Assembly (NCBI GenBank): GCA_964510225.1
Contig: CAZEAN010000029.1
Span: 1-54,281 of the forward strand
Length of the DNA: 54,281 nt
Direction: 5' to 3'
Source of the DNA: CAZEAN01 sp964510225
GTDB lineage: Bacteria > Planctomycetota > Planctomycetia > Isosphaerales > Isosphaeraceae
The translations under genes were made by a program, and so were the position numbers. The notes beneath the pieces were generated by a model, which worked only from the letters and a program-made list of their open reading frames with translations, was not told the origin of the DNA and ran no database searches. Of the stretch, positions 1-8,166 are shown piece by piece (position 1 is the first letter of the stretch; every line of letters begins with the position of its first letter).

Positions 1-2
1 GG

Positions 3-848
3 ATGACCTTGGTTGGTGGTTGGGGATGGAACAATAACGGGATGAGCTGGCGGGTGATGGTACTTCCGTTCATGGAAGGCAACAACGCCTATGATGCGAT
101 CAACTTTGATCTCTACGCCAGCGGCTCTGCCCAGACCTCAATCGCAACGGCTTGGTATACAACTTTCGAGACCTTCCTCTGCCCATCGGATGGGGAGAAC
201 AATGGGGGTCTTCGTGAGAATGGCGGTCAACTCGGTCAGCATCCGGCTGGTGCCGCACCGCCTCCTCCGGGTAGCCCCAACGGCACTCCGTTGGTCAATG
301 TTTCCAATTACGCCGGGAGCTTCGGTGATAACTACTGTATCGGACCGTTGACCGCGCCTGGTGGTCCTTGGGAAACCCCGACTGATCAAGATCCTCCTCT
401 GGGAGCCCCGCGGATCGGTCACCTGGGATTCTGGGGTACGAACATCTCCGGCGGTACGCTCCGCGGCGTCTTTGACTACCGCACCAACCAAGTCAAGCGA
501 ATCGCTGACTTCAAGGACGGCACTAGTAGCTCGTACCTGGTCGGTGAGGTGCTGCCCTACCAGACCGCTGACAGTAACTTCTTCTACTTCAACGGGTCGA
601 CTGCAGGGTGTACGGTCCCAATCAACTGGCAGACCACCGACATCGATTGTGGTGGCTTCGGCACAGCGAATTGGACTTGCCGCTTCAGCTACGCTAACAA
701 GGGCTTCAAGAGTGAGCACCCCGGTGGTGTGAACATGCTACTCGGCGACGGTTCTGTATCCTTCATCAAGGAATCGGTCGATCTTGCTATTCACTGCGCT
801 CTTGGTAGCGTCAACGGTCGTGAAGTCGTGAGTGCCGATCAGTATTGA
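3..848 (+). CDS. DUF1559 domain-containing protein, 5'-truncated by window edge
   Basis: This is the C-terminal 281 residues of a DUF1559 protein, the large planctomycete family of secreted proteins that normally begin with a type IV pilin-like N-terminal helix. That N-terminus is missing because the gene runs off the left edge; the ATG at base 3 is probably internal. The diagnostic H-x9-DG signature is visible near the C-terminus (HPGGVNMLLGDG), and the body is rich in Gly, Asn and aromatic residues (GWGWNNNGMSW, VLPFMEGNNAYD), as is usual. No function is established for the family; a pseudopilin-like or surface structural role is inferred in the literature. It is followed after 226 bases by a small lipoprotein, a common neighbour of DUF1559 genes. 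Confidence 0.93.
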   Translation: MTLVGGWGWNNNGMSWRVMVLPFMEGNNAYDAINFDLYASGSAQTSIATAWYTTFETFLCPSDGENNGGLRENGGQLGQHPAGAAPPPPGSPNGTPLVNVSNYAGSFGDNYCIGPLTAPGGPWETPTDQDPPLGAPRIGHLGFWGTNISGGTLRGVFDYRTNQVKRIADFKDGTSSSYLVGEVLPYQTADSNFFYFNGSTAGCTVPINWQTTDIDCGGFGTANWTCRFSYANKGFKSEHPGGVNMLLGDGSVSFIKESVDLAIHCALGSVNGREVVSADQY

Positions 849-1074
849 TCAATAGCGCTCCGTAAGATCTCCGCGATCTGAAGGCAGGTCAGGTTAGGCG
901 ATGACATCTGCCTAGCTGGCCTGTCTCTTACCAGGATTTCACTGTAATCGGTGCCTGACAGCGCGGAATTTGGTAGGGTAGGCTTCTTCTCCGATTCACT
1001 TACTTCAAGTTGTGGCTCACTGTTGAGTTCGCGACATCTCGATCCGACCACTTCTTTTCGCTTGAGCTCACCCA

Positions 1075-1581
1075 ATGAACTACGCACGGCTATCCACTCT
1101 TTTCACCCTGGTCTTCGTGACCTCCGCGGTTTTCGTCTTAAGCGGATGTAGCAGTGACGGGCTCCCCAAACGCTACGCGGTGTCGGGAACGGTGACTTAC
1201 AAGGGTGAACCCGTTGAACAAGGAACAATCAACTTCCGACCGGCCGATCCAACCACACAGCGTGCCGCGACGGGACAAATTTCCGATGGGTTTTATCGGT
1301 TGACCACAAACAAACCGAATGATGGTGCGATTCCAGGCAGCTACAAGGTGACGATCACTTCCAAAAACGTCGATCTTTCAGGGGCGGAGGAAATGGTCCG
1401 GGAAAAGATGGGAGCAGGTGCTGATACCGGAGCGATCGCGCTTCCTCAGGACGCCGTTGCGGCCGCGAATGCCTCAGCCACCAGCAATATCCCAAGCAAG
1501 TACAGTCTCGATAGTACTACCCCCCTCGAAGTGATGGTCGAGGAGAAGTCGAACAAGTTCGACTTTGAACTCGAAGATTGA
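1075..1581 (+). CDS. Small lipoprotein with carboxypeptidase-regulatory-like domain
   Basis: The 168-residue product starts with a signal peptide ending in a lipobox (VLSGC, lipidated Cys25), so it should be an outer- or inner-membrane lipoprotein. After the Cys comes a transthyretin/carboxypeptidase-regulatory-like fold: YAVSGTVTYKGEPVEQGTINFRP is split by the typical 'SGxVxYxGxPVxxGxIxF' pattern at residues about 36-60, and PGSYKVTI follows at about 93-100. These lipoproteins are very common downstream of DUF1559 genes in Planctomycetes, as here. The function is unknown; by analogy it is a surface beta-sandwich module. The ATG is preceded by only a weak GAG, but the signal peptide fixes the start. 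Confidence 0.88.
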   Translation: MNYARLSTLFTLVFVTSAVFVLSGCSSDGLPKRYAVSGTVTYKGEPVEQGTINFRPADPTTQRAATGQISDGFYRLTTNKPNDGAIPGSYKVTITSKNVDLSGAEEMVREKMGAGADTGAIALPQDAVAAANASATSNIPSKYSLDSTTPLEVMVEEKSNKFDFELED

Positions 1582-1754
1582 TGAGAATCGAATCCGGTTC
1601 CCATCGAGACCCTCTCACTGTCTAATGTGCCGAAATCTTGAGATTCTTCGTGCTCCGCAGAGCCCCCTAAGATGGACAATCCGCCTGAGCAGCAACGACG
1701 GCTTGACGCGTTGGAGCTCTGGGCGTTGGGGGGCTCCGGCATAGCTCGGGTTCT

Positions 1755-1792
1755 TTGGCTGGGACCGTGATGATTGGCTGAGACCGTAATGA
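1755..1792. repeat. 19-bp tandem duplication in the intergenic region
   Basis: Two adjacent 19-base units, TTGGCTGGGACCGTGATGA (1755-1773) and TTGGCTGAGACCGTAATGA (1774-1792), differ at two positions. The surrounding 395-base gap between the lipoprotein and the amidohydrolase (1582-1976) otherwise holds an agccccc/gggggct inverted pair (about 1661-1667 and 1729-1735) and the operator-like palindromes listed separately. I see no convincing gene in the gap. Confidence 0.7.
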
Positions 1793-1875
1793 AATAAATG
1801 ACAAGGTTGCGTAAATCTGATCGGCTTTCGTGACTGGACTCTCGTTCGCCAGCGGAAGTTCAGCATAGGCTAGAC

Positions 1876-1950
1876 TTTACATGTAAAATGTTGCTAGCTC
1901 CATTTGTTCGATGGTGAAACTTGCGTTTGACTCGGATCATTACACGTAAA
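1876..1950. promoter_or_regulatory. Pair of operator-like palindromes upstream of the amidohydrolase
   Basis: TTTACATGTAAA at 1876-1887 is a perfect 12-bp palindrome. ATTACACGTAAA at 1939-1950 matches it at 10 of 12 positions. Their starts are 63 bases apart, close to six helical turns, which would place two bound dimers on the same DNA face. The second site lies 27 bases before the TTG start at 1977. This is consistent with a repressor or activator binding pair controlling the amidohydrolase-ligase genes; the regulator is not identified and the reading is inference from symmetry and spacing only. Confidence 0.35.
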
Positions 1951-1976
1951 TCTCGGTTCTGCCGTGGCAAACTAGA

Positions 1977-3206
1977 TTGGGTCCCTCGTTGAATCAACGA
2001 TTTGAGTTGGAACTCACGGAGAGAATTGACCGCCTCGAGCGAGAACTCCGGTCGATACGCCGCCACCTGCACCAGCGACCAGAGCTAAGCGGAGCGGAGT
2101 TTCGGACCACCGAATATCTCGCCGGACTACTTAAGCAGGAAGGGGTTCCTTATCGGATTCCGGAATCGAAACGGGGCTTGATTGCTGGGCCCAACAGCCT
2201 TGACTCTCAGGGGGTCATTGCGATCCGAGCCGATCTAGATGCGCTCCCGATCCAGGACACAAAAGAAGATGTACTGTACCGATCGCGTAGTGACGGTCTG
2301 ATGCACGCCTGTGGTCACGATGCCCATGCGACGATCGTTCTCGGTACCACGCTCGCGTTGCATCACTGCACCACCGCACTCCAACATCCGATCCCGTGGC
2401 GAGCGATCTTTCAACCTGCCGAAGAGACTGCGGCCGGGGCGTTAGAAATGATCCAAGCCGGCGCGATGGAGGGAGTGGACGCTGTGATCGGTCTCCATGT
2501 GGATCCAGACCGTCCCGTCGGTGATGTCGGCGAGCGTTCGGGAGTATTGACTGCAGACTGCTTCGAATTCTCCATCCGGATCCATGGGAAGGGCGGCCAC
2601 GCGGCACGGCCTCACCAAGCGATTGACCCGATCGCCGCCGCGGCGCAATTGATTACGTTTGCGTATCAAGCGGTCCCTCGGAGTCTCGACGCCCAAGAAC
2701 CCTTGGTACTGACGTTCGGAGCGATCCATGGTGGGGAAGGTTCGAATGTGATCCCAGACCAGGTGGAACTCCGAGGAACAATTCGATCATTCCACCAGTC
2801 GAGTCGAGAACGCGCCATCGCGAGTCTCAAGTTGGTGGCACGAGGGGTCGCCACGACGACTGGAACCGAAATCGAACTCGTTCCGATCCGAAGTGTGGAT
2901 GCTGTGATCAACGACCCAAAGGTGAATCAACTCCTCCGCGAGGCAGCGAGAAGTGTTCTAGGATCGGAGCATGTTCGATCCATCGAGAAGCCTAGCCTCG
3001 GAGGGGAGGATTTCTCAGCCTATCGGCGACACGCGCCAGGTGCGATGATTAGGCTCGGGGTCGCCAGCCATTCTCACTGGCCCAGGCTCCATTCTCCCCG
3101 ATTCGATATTGATGAACGGGCCCTTGCGATCGGGGCAAAGGTTCTTGGAATCGCCGTCCTCCGATTCGCTGACCGAGGAATCGACGATGCAGCATCAACG
3201 ACTTGA
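1977..3206 (+). CDS. M20 family amidohydrolase (hippurate hydrolase / N-acyl-amino-acid amidohydrolase type)
   Basis: A 409-residue zinc-dependent M20D-type peptidase/amidohydrolase that should hydrolyse an N-acyl amino acid or similar amide in the cytoplasm. Visible family motifs: RRHLHQRPELSGAEF near residue 22-36, the metal-binding HACGHDAHATIVLG, the catalytic QPAEETAAGALEMI, IGLHVDPDRPVG, the dimerisation-domain GKGGHAARPHQAIDP, and the C-terminal GGEDFSAY. Length is normal for the family. The start used is a TTG at 1977 with no strong ribosome-binding site; TTG at 1989 or 2004 are alternatives. The 3' end overlaps the carboxylate-amine ligase gene by 20 bases, so the two are probably co-translated. 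Substrate cannot be deduced. Confidence 0.9.
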   Translation: MGPSLNQRFELELTERIDRLERELRSIRRHLHQRPELSGAEFRTTEYLAGLLKQEGVPYRIPESKRGLIAGPNSLDSQGVIAIRADLDALPIQDTKEDVLYRSRSDGLMHACGHDAHATIVLGTTLALHHCTTALQHPIPWRAIFQPAEETAAGALEMIQAGAMEGVDAVIGLHVDPDRPVGDVGERSGVLTADCFEFSIRIHGKGGHAARPHQAIDPIAAAAQLITFAYQAVPRSLDAQEPLVLTFGAIHGGEGSNVIPDQVELRGTIRSFHQSSRERAIASLKLVARGVATTTGTEIELVPIRSVDAVINDPKVNQLLREAARSVLGSEHVRSIEKPSLGGEDFSAYRRHAPGAMIRLGVASHSHWPRLHSPRFDIDERALAIGAKVLGIAVLRFADRGIDDAASTT

Positions 3207-4302
3207 ATTCGTTCGGAATGACTATCCGACGCTCGGCGTCGAAGTCGAACTCCAACTGGTCGATTCCGAGTCCATGGCGCTTCGGAGTGTCGTTGGCGAT
3301 GTTCTCGCCGAGGTCCCGGAATCGTTCGGTGAACGAATCAAGCCCGAAATCATGCAGTCGTATCTTGAAATCAATACCGAGGTTTGCCGGACGGTCCGTG
3401 ATGTCGGTGATGACTTGACCCGAAAACTGAAGCTGGTGGAGCAGATCGCAGGAAAGCACGGGGTCCGTCTCTTTTGGTCCGGAACCCACCCGTTCTCGAG
3501 GTGGCAGGATCAGCAGATTACCCCCAAAGAACGCTATCACGGTCTCGTCGAACTCTTGCAGGACACCGCACGACGGCTGGTAACCTTCGGCCTTCATGTT
3601 CACGTCGGTGTCGACAGTGGCGACAAAGCAATTATGGTCTGTGATCGGATGCTCCGTCACTTGCCGACCCTCTTGGCGCTCTCAGCGAACAGTCCGTTCT
3701 GGCAGGGAAGGAATACCGGACTCCATTCCTATCGAATTAAGGTCCTCGACGGTCTCCCGACTGCAGGGCTGCCGCCCATCATGCGGAACTGGAGCGAATA
3801 CGTTTGGCTGCTCCATCACTTGGTCGAAACTGGGTTTATCCGGTCCCTCCGGGAAATCTGGTGGGATATCCGACCTCATCATAACTTCGGAACTGTTGAG
3901 GTCAGAATTTGCGATATGCCTGCTGACCTCCCTACAGTCCTGGGCCTCACAGCGTTGATCCAATGTCTGGTCCACTTTCTCTCGCGACAAATTGATGAAG
4001 GTACGTATCTTCACGATTCACATCCGATGATGGTTCGTCAAAACAAATGGCGCGCTTGTCGGTACGGACTCTCTGCCGAGCTGGTCGATCCCTACACGTG
4101 TGAGGCCCGTCCAGCACGTCGAGAGGCCGCGTCACTCGTCGAACGGCTCAGTGGGTTCGAAATCCCTCAAGAACTAGACTGTGTCAATGAACTGAATACG
4201 ATCCTCGATCTCGTCGACAGCCCGACAGGATCAGAACGCCAAGTTGCGTCGTTTGAAGAAACGGGCGATCCCGCTGAAGTGGTCCGACGGATGATCGGAT
4301 AG
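3187..4302 (+). CDS. Carboxylate-amine ligase, glutamate-cysteine ligase family 2 (YbdK-like)
   Basis: The 371-residue product belongs to the GCS2 family, which makes ATP-dependent amide bonds of the gamma-glutamyl-cysteine type; many members have only weak or unknown ligase activity. The N-terminus has the family's GVEVELQLVD, followed by EINTEVCRTV, LFWSGTHPFS, LHVHVGVDSGDKAI, the HNFGTVEVRICDMP strand and a C-terminal helical region. Length is typical (about 370). I chose ATG 3187 because it starts immediately before the conserved GVEVE segment; an in-frame ATG at 3109 lies deep inside the amidohydrolase. Overlap of 20 bases with the upstream amidohydrolase suggests one operon pairing amide synthesis and amide hydrolysis. 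Confidence 0.87.
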   Translation: MQHQRLEFVRNDYPTLGVEVELQLVDSESMALRSVVGDVLAEVPESFGERIKPEIMQSYLEINTEVCRTVRDVGDDLTRKLKLVEQIAGKHGVRLFWSGTHPFSRWQDQQITPKERYHGLVELLQDTARRLVTFGLHVHVGVDSGDKAIMVCDRMLRHLPTLLALSANSPFWQGRNTGLHSYRIKVLDGLPTAGLPPIMRNWSEYVWLLHHLVETGFIRSLREIWWDIRPHHNFGTVEVRICDMPADLPTVLGLTALIQCLVHFLSRQIDEGTYLHDSHPMMVRQNKWRACRYGLSAELVDPYTCEARPARREAASLVERLSGFEIPQELDCVNELNTILDLVDSPTGSERQVASFEETGDPAEVVRRMIG

Positions 4303-4459
4303 GTCCAGCGCTGTTGACTCAGAGCGAACTTCCGTCGTCTTCATTCGGTGGATCGGGAACCGAGGTTGTGGTCCTCGGAATCGTCGATAGAATTTGACCG
4401 GATTGGTTGTCGGGTCAATCAATCGAGCTAGTTCCATCGGCCGGGTGTGAGGACAGAGG

Positions 4460-5026
4460 ATGAGTTGGCGATGGAAGCTCCGTCTTGCGCTGTTGGCTAT
4501 CGGGATCCTGACGGCCGTCTCAATCTCCTATCGTCACGAGCTATTGCCCAAGCGGGTCGCTGTACTCGAACCTGGAAAGCTGATCCGGGGCGCCTGGCAA
4601 CGTCCGATACCGCTACGTCGGATCATCAAAAACGAGAAGATCAAGACGATCGTCTCGCTGACCGCCATCAACACCTACGATCCTAAATACGTTGATCAAT
4701 CTAAAGTCGTCGACGAGACGGGAGTCGATTGGATCATTATTCCGATGCGTGGCTCCACAGCGACATTAGAACAACTCGGAGAAGCCGCCGATCTTCTTGG
4801 TGACCCAAGGCGACAACCTGTCTTCTTTCATTGTGTAGCCGGCCACCATCGGACCAACTTGACGCTCGGTGCCTACTGGATCCGCCACTGTGGGTACTCG
4901 ACAGAGAGAGCCTGGGAGGAACTCAGGCGGTTCTCCTGGACGCGGCCGGATCGTGATCAGGATGATCGACTCCTCTTGGAGCAGTTTGCGGCATCTCAGT
5001 TTGGGTCAGAGGAGACGCTTCGATGA
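4460..5026 (+). CDS. Membrane-anchored dual-specificity/tyrosine phosphatase family protein (copy 1)
   Basis: A 188-residue protein with one N-terminal membrane helix (about residues 7-22) and a cysteine-based phosphatase domain. The P-loop is HCVAGHHRT, with nucleophile Cys125 and Arg131 (C-x5-R). Upstream is the family-specific segment LEPGKLIRGAW (36-46) and IKTIVSL (61-67). The usual general-acid Asp in the loop before the P-loop is not obvious (the segment reads IPMRGSTATLEQL). The ATG has a good GAGG seven bases upstream. It overlaps the next phosphatase gene by four bases (ATGA), implying coupled translation. A third relative lies at 31293-31922. Substrate may be phosphoprotein or an envelope phospholipid phosphate (PTPMT1-like); this is inference. 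Confidence 0.83.
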   Translation: MSWRWKLRLALLAIGILTAVSISYRHELLPKRVAVLEPGKLIRGAWQRPIPLRRIIKNEKIKTIVSLTAINTYDPKYVDQSKVVDETGVDWIIIPMRGSTATLEQLGEAADLLGDPRRQPVFFHCVAGHHRTNLTLGAYWIRHCGYSTERAWEELRRFSWTRPDRDQDDRLLLEQFAASQFGSEETLR

Positions 5027-5721
5027 AACGATTCCAACGACTCCGTGGAACGCTCCAGGTCGCAACTGCCCTACTTGTGATCGCCGCGGCCCTCATCGGA
5101 TGGCGCTGGAGTAATGGCAACGTTGGGACCGTCCAGCCAGGAGCGATCTATCGCTCCGCTCAATTAAGTGCTGACTCACTTGAGCATCTCATTGAGTTAA
5201 AAAAAATCAAAACGGTCTTGAATTTGAGAGGTCCGAACCCAGAAGAGAATTGGTATCAGAAGGAGCGTGCTGCGGTCTTGCAATCGGGCGCAACTTTGGT
5301 CGACTTGCCGCTCGCTTCCGACTACTGGTTAACCTTCGAGCAGGCCGAGACCATTCTCCAGATTCTGGATGAGTCGGAGCGTCCGCTCCTAATCCACTGC
5401 CAATTCGGGTCGGAGCGAACTGGGTTGGTCTCGGCGATCGCTGAGTTGATCCGTCCTGGGGGATCGCCAGAGAATGCTGCCGCCCAGTTCACGCCTTACT
5501 ATCTCTTCCTCCCGGTTCAAGACGGACTTGTCATGCGAGGTCATCTCGACCAGTACACTTACTGGCTTGATGAGTCAGGAGCAAGACACTCGCCTTCACG
5601 CTTCCGCGATTGGATCCGAGATCACTATCGGCCTGGGACTCCCAATCGATCGCAATGGCCGTACGATCCTTATCCGCTCCGAGTGGTCACCAAACCAACC
5701 GTCGAGCGATTGATCCGATGA
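5023..5721 (+). CDS. Membrane-anchored dual-specificity/tyrosine phosphatase family protein (copy 2)
   Basis: A 232-residue relative of the preceding gene. It has an N-terminal membrane helix (about 10-27), the shared segment VQPGAIYRSAQ (38-48), IKTVLNLRG (62-70) and the P-loop HCQFGSERTG with Cys126 and Arg132. Unlike copy 1 it has an Asp (DLPLASDYW, residues 94-102) before the P-loop that could act as general acid. The C-terminus is about 45 residues longer than copy 1 and rich in Arg, Tyr and Pro. The ATG overlaps the upstream stop (ATGA) and is preceded by GAGGAG at eight bases. The two may act as a pair or hetero-oligomer; that is speculation from gene coupling. Confidence 0.83.
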   Translation: MKRFQRLRGTLQVATALLVIAAALIGWRWSNGNVGTVQPGAIYRSAQLSADSLEHLIELKKIKTVLNLRGPNPEENWYQKERAAVLQSGATLVDLPLASDYWLTFEQAETILQILDESERPLLIHCQFGSERTGLVSAIAELIRPGGSPENAAAQFTPYYLFLPVQDGLVMRGHLDQYTYWLDESGARHSPSRFRDWIRDHYRPGTPNRSQWPYDPYPLRVVTKPTVERLIR

Positions 5722-5775
5722 TCGAAACGGGAATGCTCCATTGAGCCGGATTGATTGTAGGAGGACCTCTCGCTG

Positions 5776-6168
5776 ATGGAATCACCGAATGAGTTGAAGA
5801 TCCGGGTCCGCTACGCTGAGACGGACCGGATGGGACTTCTTCATCACGCGAACTACTTTGTCTACTTTGAGATGGGGCGGACCGAACTCCTCCGGGCTCG
5901 TGGAGTGAGTTACCGCGACATTGAGGATTCCGGCTTCTATCTTGTGATTATAGATATTGGCTGTAAATACAAAAGACCAGCCCGGTATGATGACGAGCTG
6001 ACGCTGATCACAAGCGTTGAGCAAGTTACACACGTTAAGATCAAGCACCGTTATGAACTGCGTCGTGAAGGTGAACTCCTTGCTGAGGGATACTCGACTT
6101 TGGCCTGTGTCGACAAGTCGGGACGGCCTCGACCGTTGCCGGACTACATCCAGGATCCCAAGGAATAG
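5776..6168 (+). CDS. Acyl-CoA thioesterase, YbgC/4-hydroxybenzoyl-CoA thioesterase family
   Basis: A 130-residue single hotdog-domain thioesterase that should hydrolyse acyl-CoA or acyl-ACP thioesters in the cytoplasm. The family signature YAETDRMGLLHHANYFVYFE occupies residues 14-33, with the catalytic Asp (TDRMG) and the following HHANY. FEMGRTELLRARG follows, then CKYKRPARYDDELTL, as in YbgC proteins. Length is typical. AGGAGG lies 11 bases before the ATG. It follows the phosphatase pair by 54 bases and converges with the FAD oxidoreductase gene, leaving only 14 bases between them. YbgC is often linked to phospholipid metabolism or Tol-Pal, but no tol gene is seen here. Confidence 0.9.
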   Translation: MESPNELKIRVRYAETDRMGLLHHANYFVYFEMGRTELLRARGVSYRDIEDSGFYLVIIDIGCKYKRPARYDDELTLITSVEQVTHVKIKHRYELRREGELLAEGYSTLACVDKSGRPRPLPDYIQDPKE

Positions 6169-6182
6169 GGGATTGAGTTTTA

Positions 6183-7778
6183 CTATTTGCTTAATGGAGC
6201 GGGATGATCGTTTCTGATCGTCAGGGCTGCATTCCTCCCATTAATCCCAATCACAGATCCTCCGGGGTGCGTTCCAGCACCACAGAGATAGAGACCTGGC
6301 ATCGGGGTCCGATAGGAAAGTCGACGATCCCAGAGATAGTCAGGCAGGCATTCGCCCTGGAAGATATGTCCTCCGGAGAGTCCGACCCGTGCTTCGACAT
6401 CGGGCGGTCCAAGGAGATCGGACGCAATCACCGCATCGGGGATGTTTTCGATGAACCGGGACAATGAATGCTGGAGGAGTGCTTCCACCTCGGGACGTCT
6501 CGACTCCCAATCACCTTCGGACCACTGATAGGGTACATACTGCGCAAAGACACTCATCGAGTGTTGCCCCGGCGGTGCAACCGTCGGATCGCTTGCGGTC
6601 TGAAAGTAGAGTTCGGACCAGAGTCGATCAGGCATTCGACCCTCTCGTGCAGCCCAATAGCTTTGGTCCCATTCGTTCAGCGTCATTGGCAGATTAACCT
6701 GCCCTTGATGGTAGGGTTGATTACTACCTGGTTTCGCTCGGAAGCTCGGCAATTCGCTGAGGGCTAGATTTGCCTTGAGCGTACATCCGGTCATCGGGAT
6801 TGATTCGACTCGCTCCGCCCACGCCTGATCGACATCATCTCCTAATAACCGTGCCGTTGTTTTAGGGTCGGCATTGCAGACGACAATTGGCGCCTGGAGT
6901 CGCTCACCTGTTTCGAGTTCGACTCCATCGCCAGGAAGAATCGCGGAGACTGGGAGACCGGTAGCAATGGTTACACCGGCTTCAAGGGCAGCCTCACCGA
7001 GGAGGATCGAGACGGTCCCCATGCCACCCTCCACATAACCCCAGGCGCCGGGCTCTCCCCCAAGTCGCCCCGATTGATGGTGGAAGTGGATTGATGCGGT
7101 TCCAGGATCTTGAGGGCGCGCATTGGTTCCGATCACCCCTTGGCCGTAGTAGGCCATTTTGAGGTAATCCGATCGGAAGAACGCGTCGACATACTCGGCC
7201 ATCGACCAGTCGAACAAGACCAACCGAGCGTCCGAGTCACCTTGCAAACGTGCTTCGAGCTTCTCACGCGTTGGTTCGGGGTCAAGCCAGAGATCACGAT
7301 CATCAGGTGGTCGGAGGGCGTCGCGCAGTCGTCGCTTGACATCCGAGAAGGCACGCCAGCCCTTTAAATCCTGAGGAGCGACGCGCTGAATTTCTGCTTC
7401 GGCACGCGCGGTGTCGTCCCAGAGCTGGAGACTTTCTCCATCCTCGAATGGAACGAAGAGCCCCGTCGTTGCCGGTGACCACTTCAAACCGCGCTCGATG
7501 AGACCTAGGTCCCGGATGACAACGGGGTGAAGCAATCCCAGTAGATAGGCACAGGGCGAGGTTCGGAAGCCCGGCCATCGTTCTTCGATCGTGCAGGCGC
7601 CCCCGATGCGTTCACGAGCTTCGAGGACTAGGACTTGATAGCCTGACCGAGCGAGGTAGGCAGCACACGTCAAACCGTTGTGCCCCGCCCCGATCATGAT
7701 CACATCGGGACGGGCGGAATTTAAGGTATCGGAATTGGTAGGAAAGCAGAGCTTAAGGTCGAGTGATTGGTCCCTCAT
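6183..7778 (-). CDS. FAD-dependent oxidoreductase, phytoene desaturase/PYROXD2-like
   Basis: A 531-residue flavoprotein of the amine-oxidase/phytoene-dehydrogenase superfamily. The Rossmann FAD-binding motif is IGAGHNGLTCAAYLA at residues 29-43, followed by VLEARERIGGACTI. The C-terminal FAD-contact segment GLYLCGAGTHPGGSVIG is intact. Relatives are annotated as NAD(P)/FAD-dependent oxidoreductases; the sequence does not tell whether it acts on carotenoids, retinoids or other polyenes. No carotenoid genes lie nearby. I chose ATG 7778 because GGAAGG precedes it closely and the Rossmann fold begins about 25 residues in; the reading frame stays open up to 7931 but that upstream part has no family resemblance. 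Confidence 0.9.
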   Translation of the reverse strand: MRDQSLDLKLCFPTNSDTLNSARPDVIMIGAGHNGLTCAAYLARSGYQVLVLEARERIGGACTIEERWPGFRTSPCAYLLGLLHPVVIRDLGLIERGLKWSPATTGLFVPFEDGESLQLWDDTARAEAEIQRVAPQDLKGWRAFSDVKRRLRDALRPPDDRDLWLDPEPTREKLEARLQGDSDARLVLFDWSMAEYVDAFFRSDYLKMAYYGQGVIGTNARPQDPGTASIHFHHQSGRLGGEPGAWGYVEGGMGTVSILLGEAALEAGVTIATGLPVSAILPGDGVELETGERLQAPIVVCNADPKTTARLLGDDVDQAWAERVESIPMTGCTLKANLALSELPSFRAKPGSNQPYHQGQVNLPMTLNEWDQSYWAAREGRMPDRLWSELYFQTASDPTVAPPGQHSMSVFAQYVPYQWSEGDWESRRPEVEALLQHSLSRFIENIPDAVIASDLLGPPDVEARVGLSGGHIFQGECLPDYLWDRRLSYRTPMPGLYLCGAGTHPGGSVIGINGRNAALTIRNDHPAPLSK

Positions 7779-7830
7779 CTGCCGCCTTCCGGACTCGGTT
7801 GAACCATCGATTGAATGAGGGGCATTAGTC

Positions 7831-8089
7831 TTACTTCGCAACGGTTGCCTTGATCTGATCCAGAGCGTATTGGGTCGTCCAGATAGCACTCGCAAGCATC
7901 CGGTAGTTGACGAACGCCGCTTGGAAGCCATCTAGGCCGGGGACCTTGGCGGCTCCTGTCGTCCCCGAGGTCCTGCACCATTTGTTCCAAGCGATTCATG
8001 GAAGAAGCCTGACTCGTCTCGATGTGACCAGTTGGTGTTTTCAGACTCGTGGCATCGTACCTTAGAACACTGCTACTTCGGGACACCAA
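7831..8089 (-). pseudogene. Small gene of unknown function interrupted by a one-base frameshift
   Basis: Two adjacent reading frames on the minus strand join into a sensible 85-residue protein if one base is removed from the CCCC run at 7963-7966 (GGGG on the coding strand). The first frame, from TTG 8089 (GGAGGGG seven bases upstream), reads ...SSMNRLEQMVQDLG. The second reads TTGAAKVPGLDGFQAAF... and ends ...YALDQIKATVAK at the TAA at 7831-7833. As written, the first frame instead continues past 7831. The C-terminal half is helical in character. I do not recognise the family. It lies between thiE and the FAD oxidoreductase on the same strand. The break may be a sequencing/assembly homopolymer error, a real mutation, or a frameshift site. 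Confidence 0.45.
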
Positions 8090-8166
8090 TTCGAAACCCC
8101 TCCGCGATGGAGCAATTTCCTCGGATACATTCTATTCAAAGTCTGATCACGAATTTGAGTGTCCAC

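Noticed and set aside
1672..1770. 32-codon plus-strand ORF (starts MDNPPEQQRRLDALELWALG) in the gap before the amidohydrolase
   Set aside because: Codon use is plausible but there is no ribosome-binding site, no recognised family and the ORF ends inside the tandem duplication; too short to support.
7779..7931. In-frame upstream extension of the FAD oxidoreductase
   Set aside because: It overlaps the frameshifted small gene, lacks family similarity, and ATG 7778 has a better ribosome-binding site.
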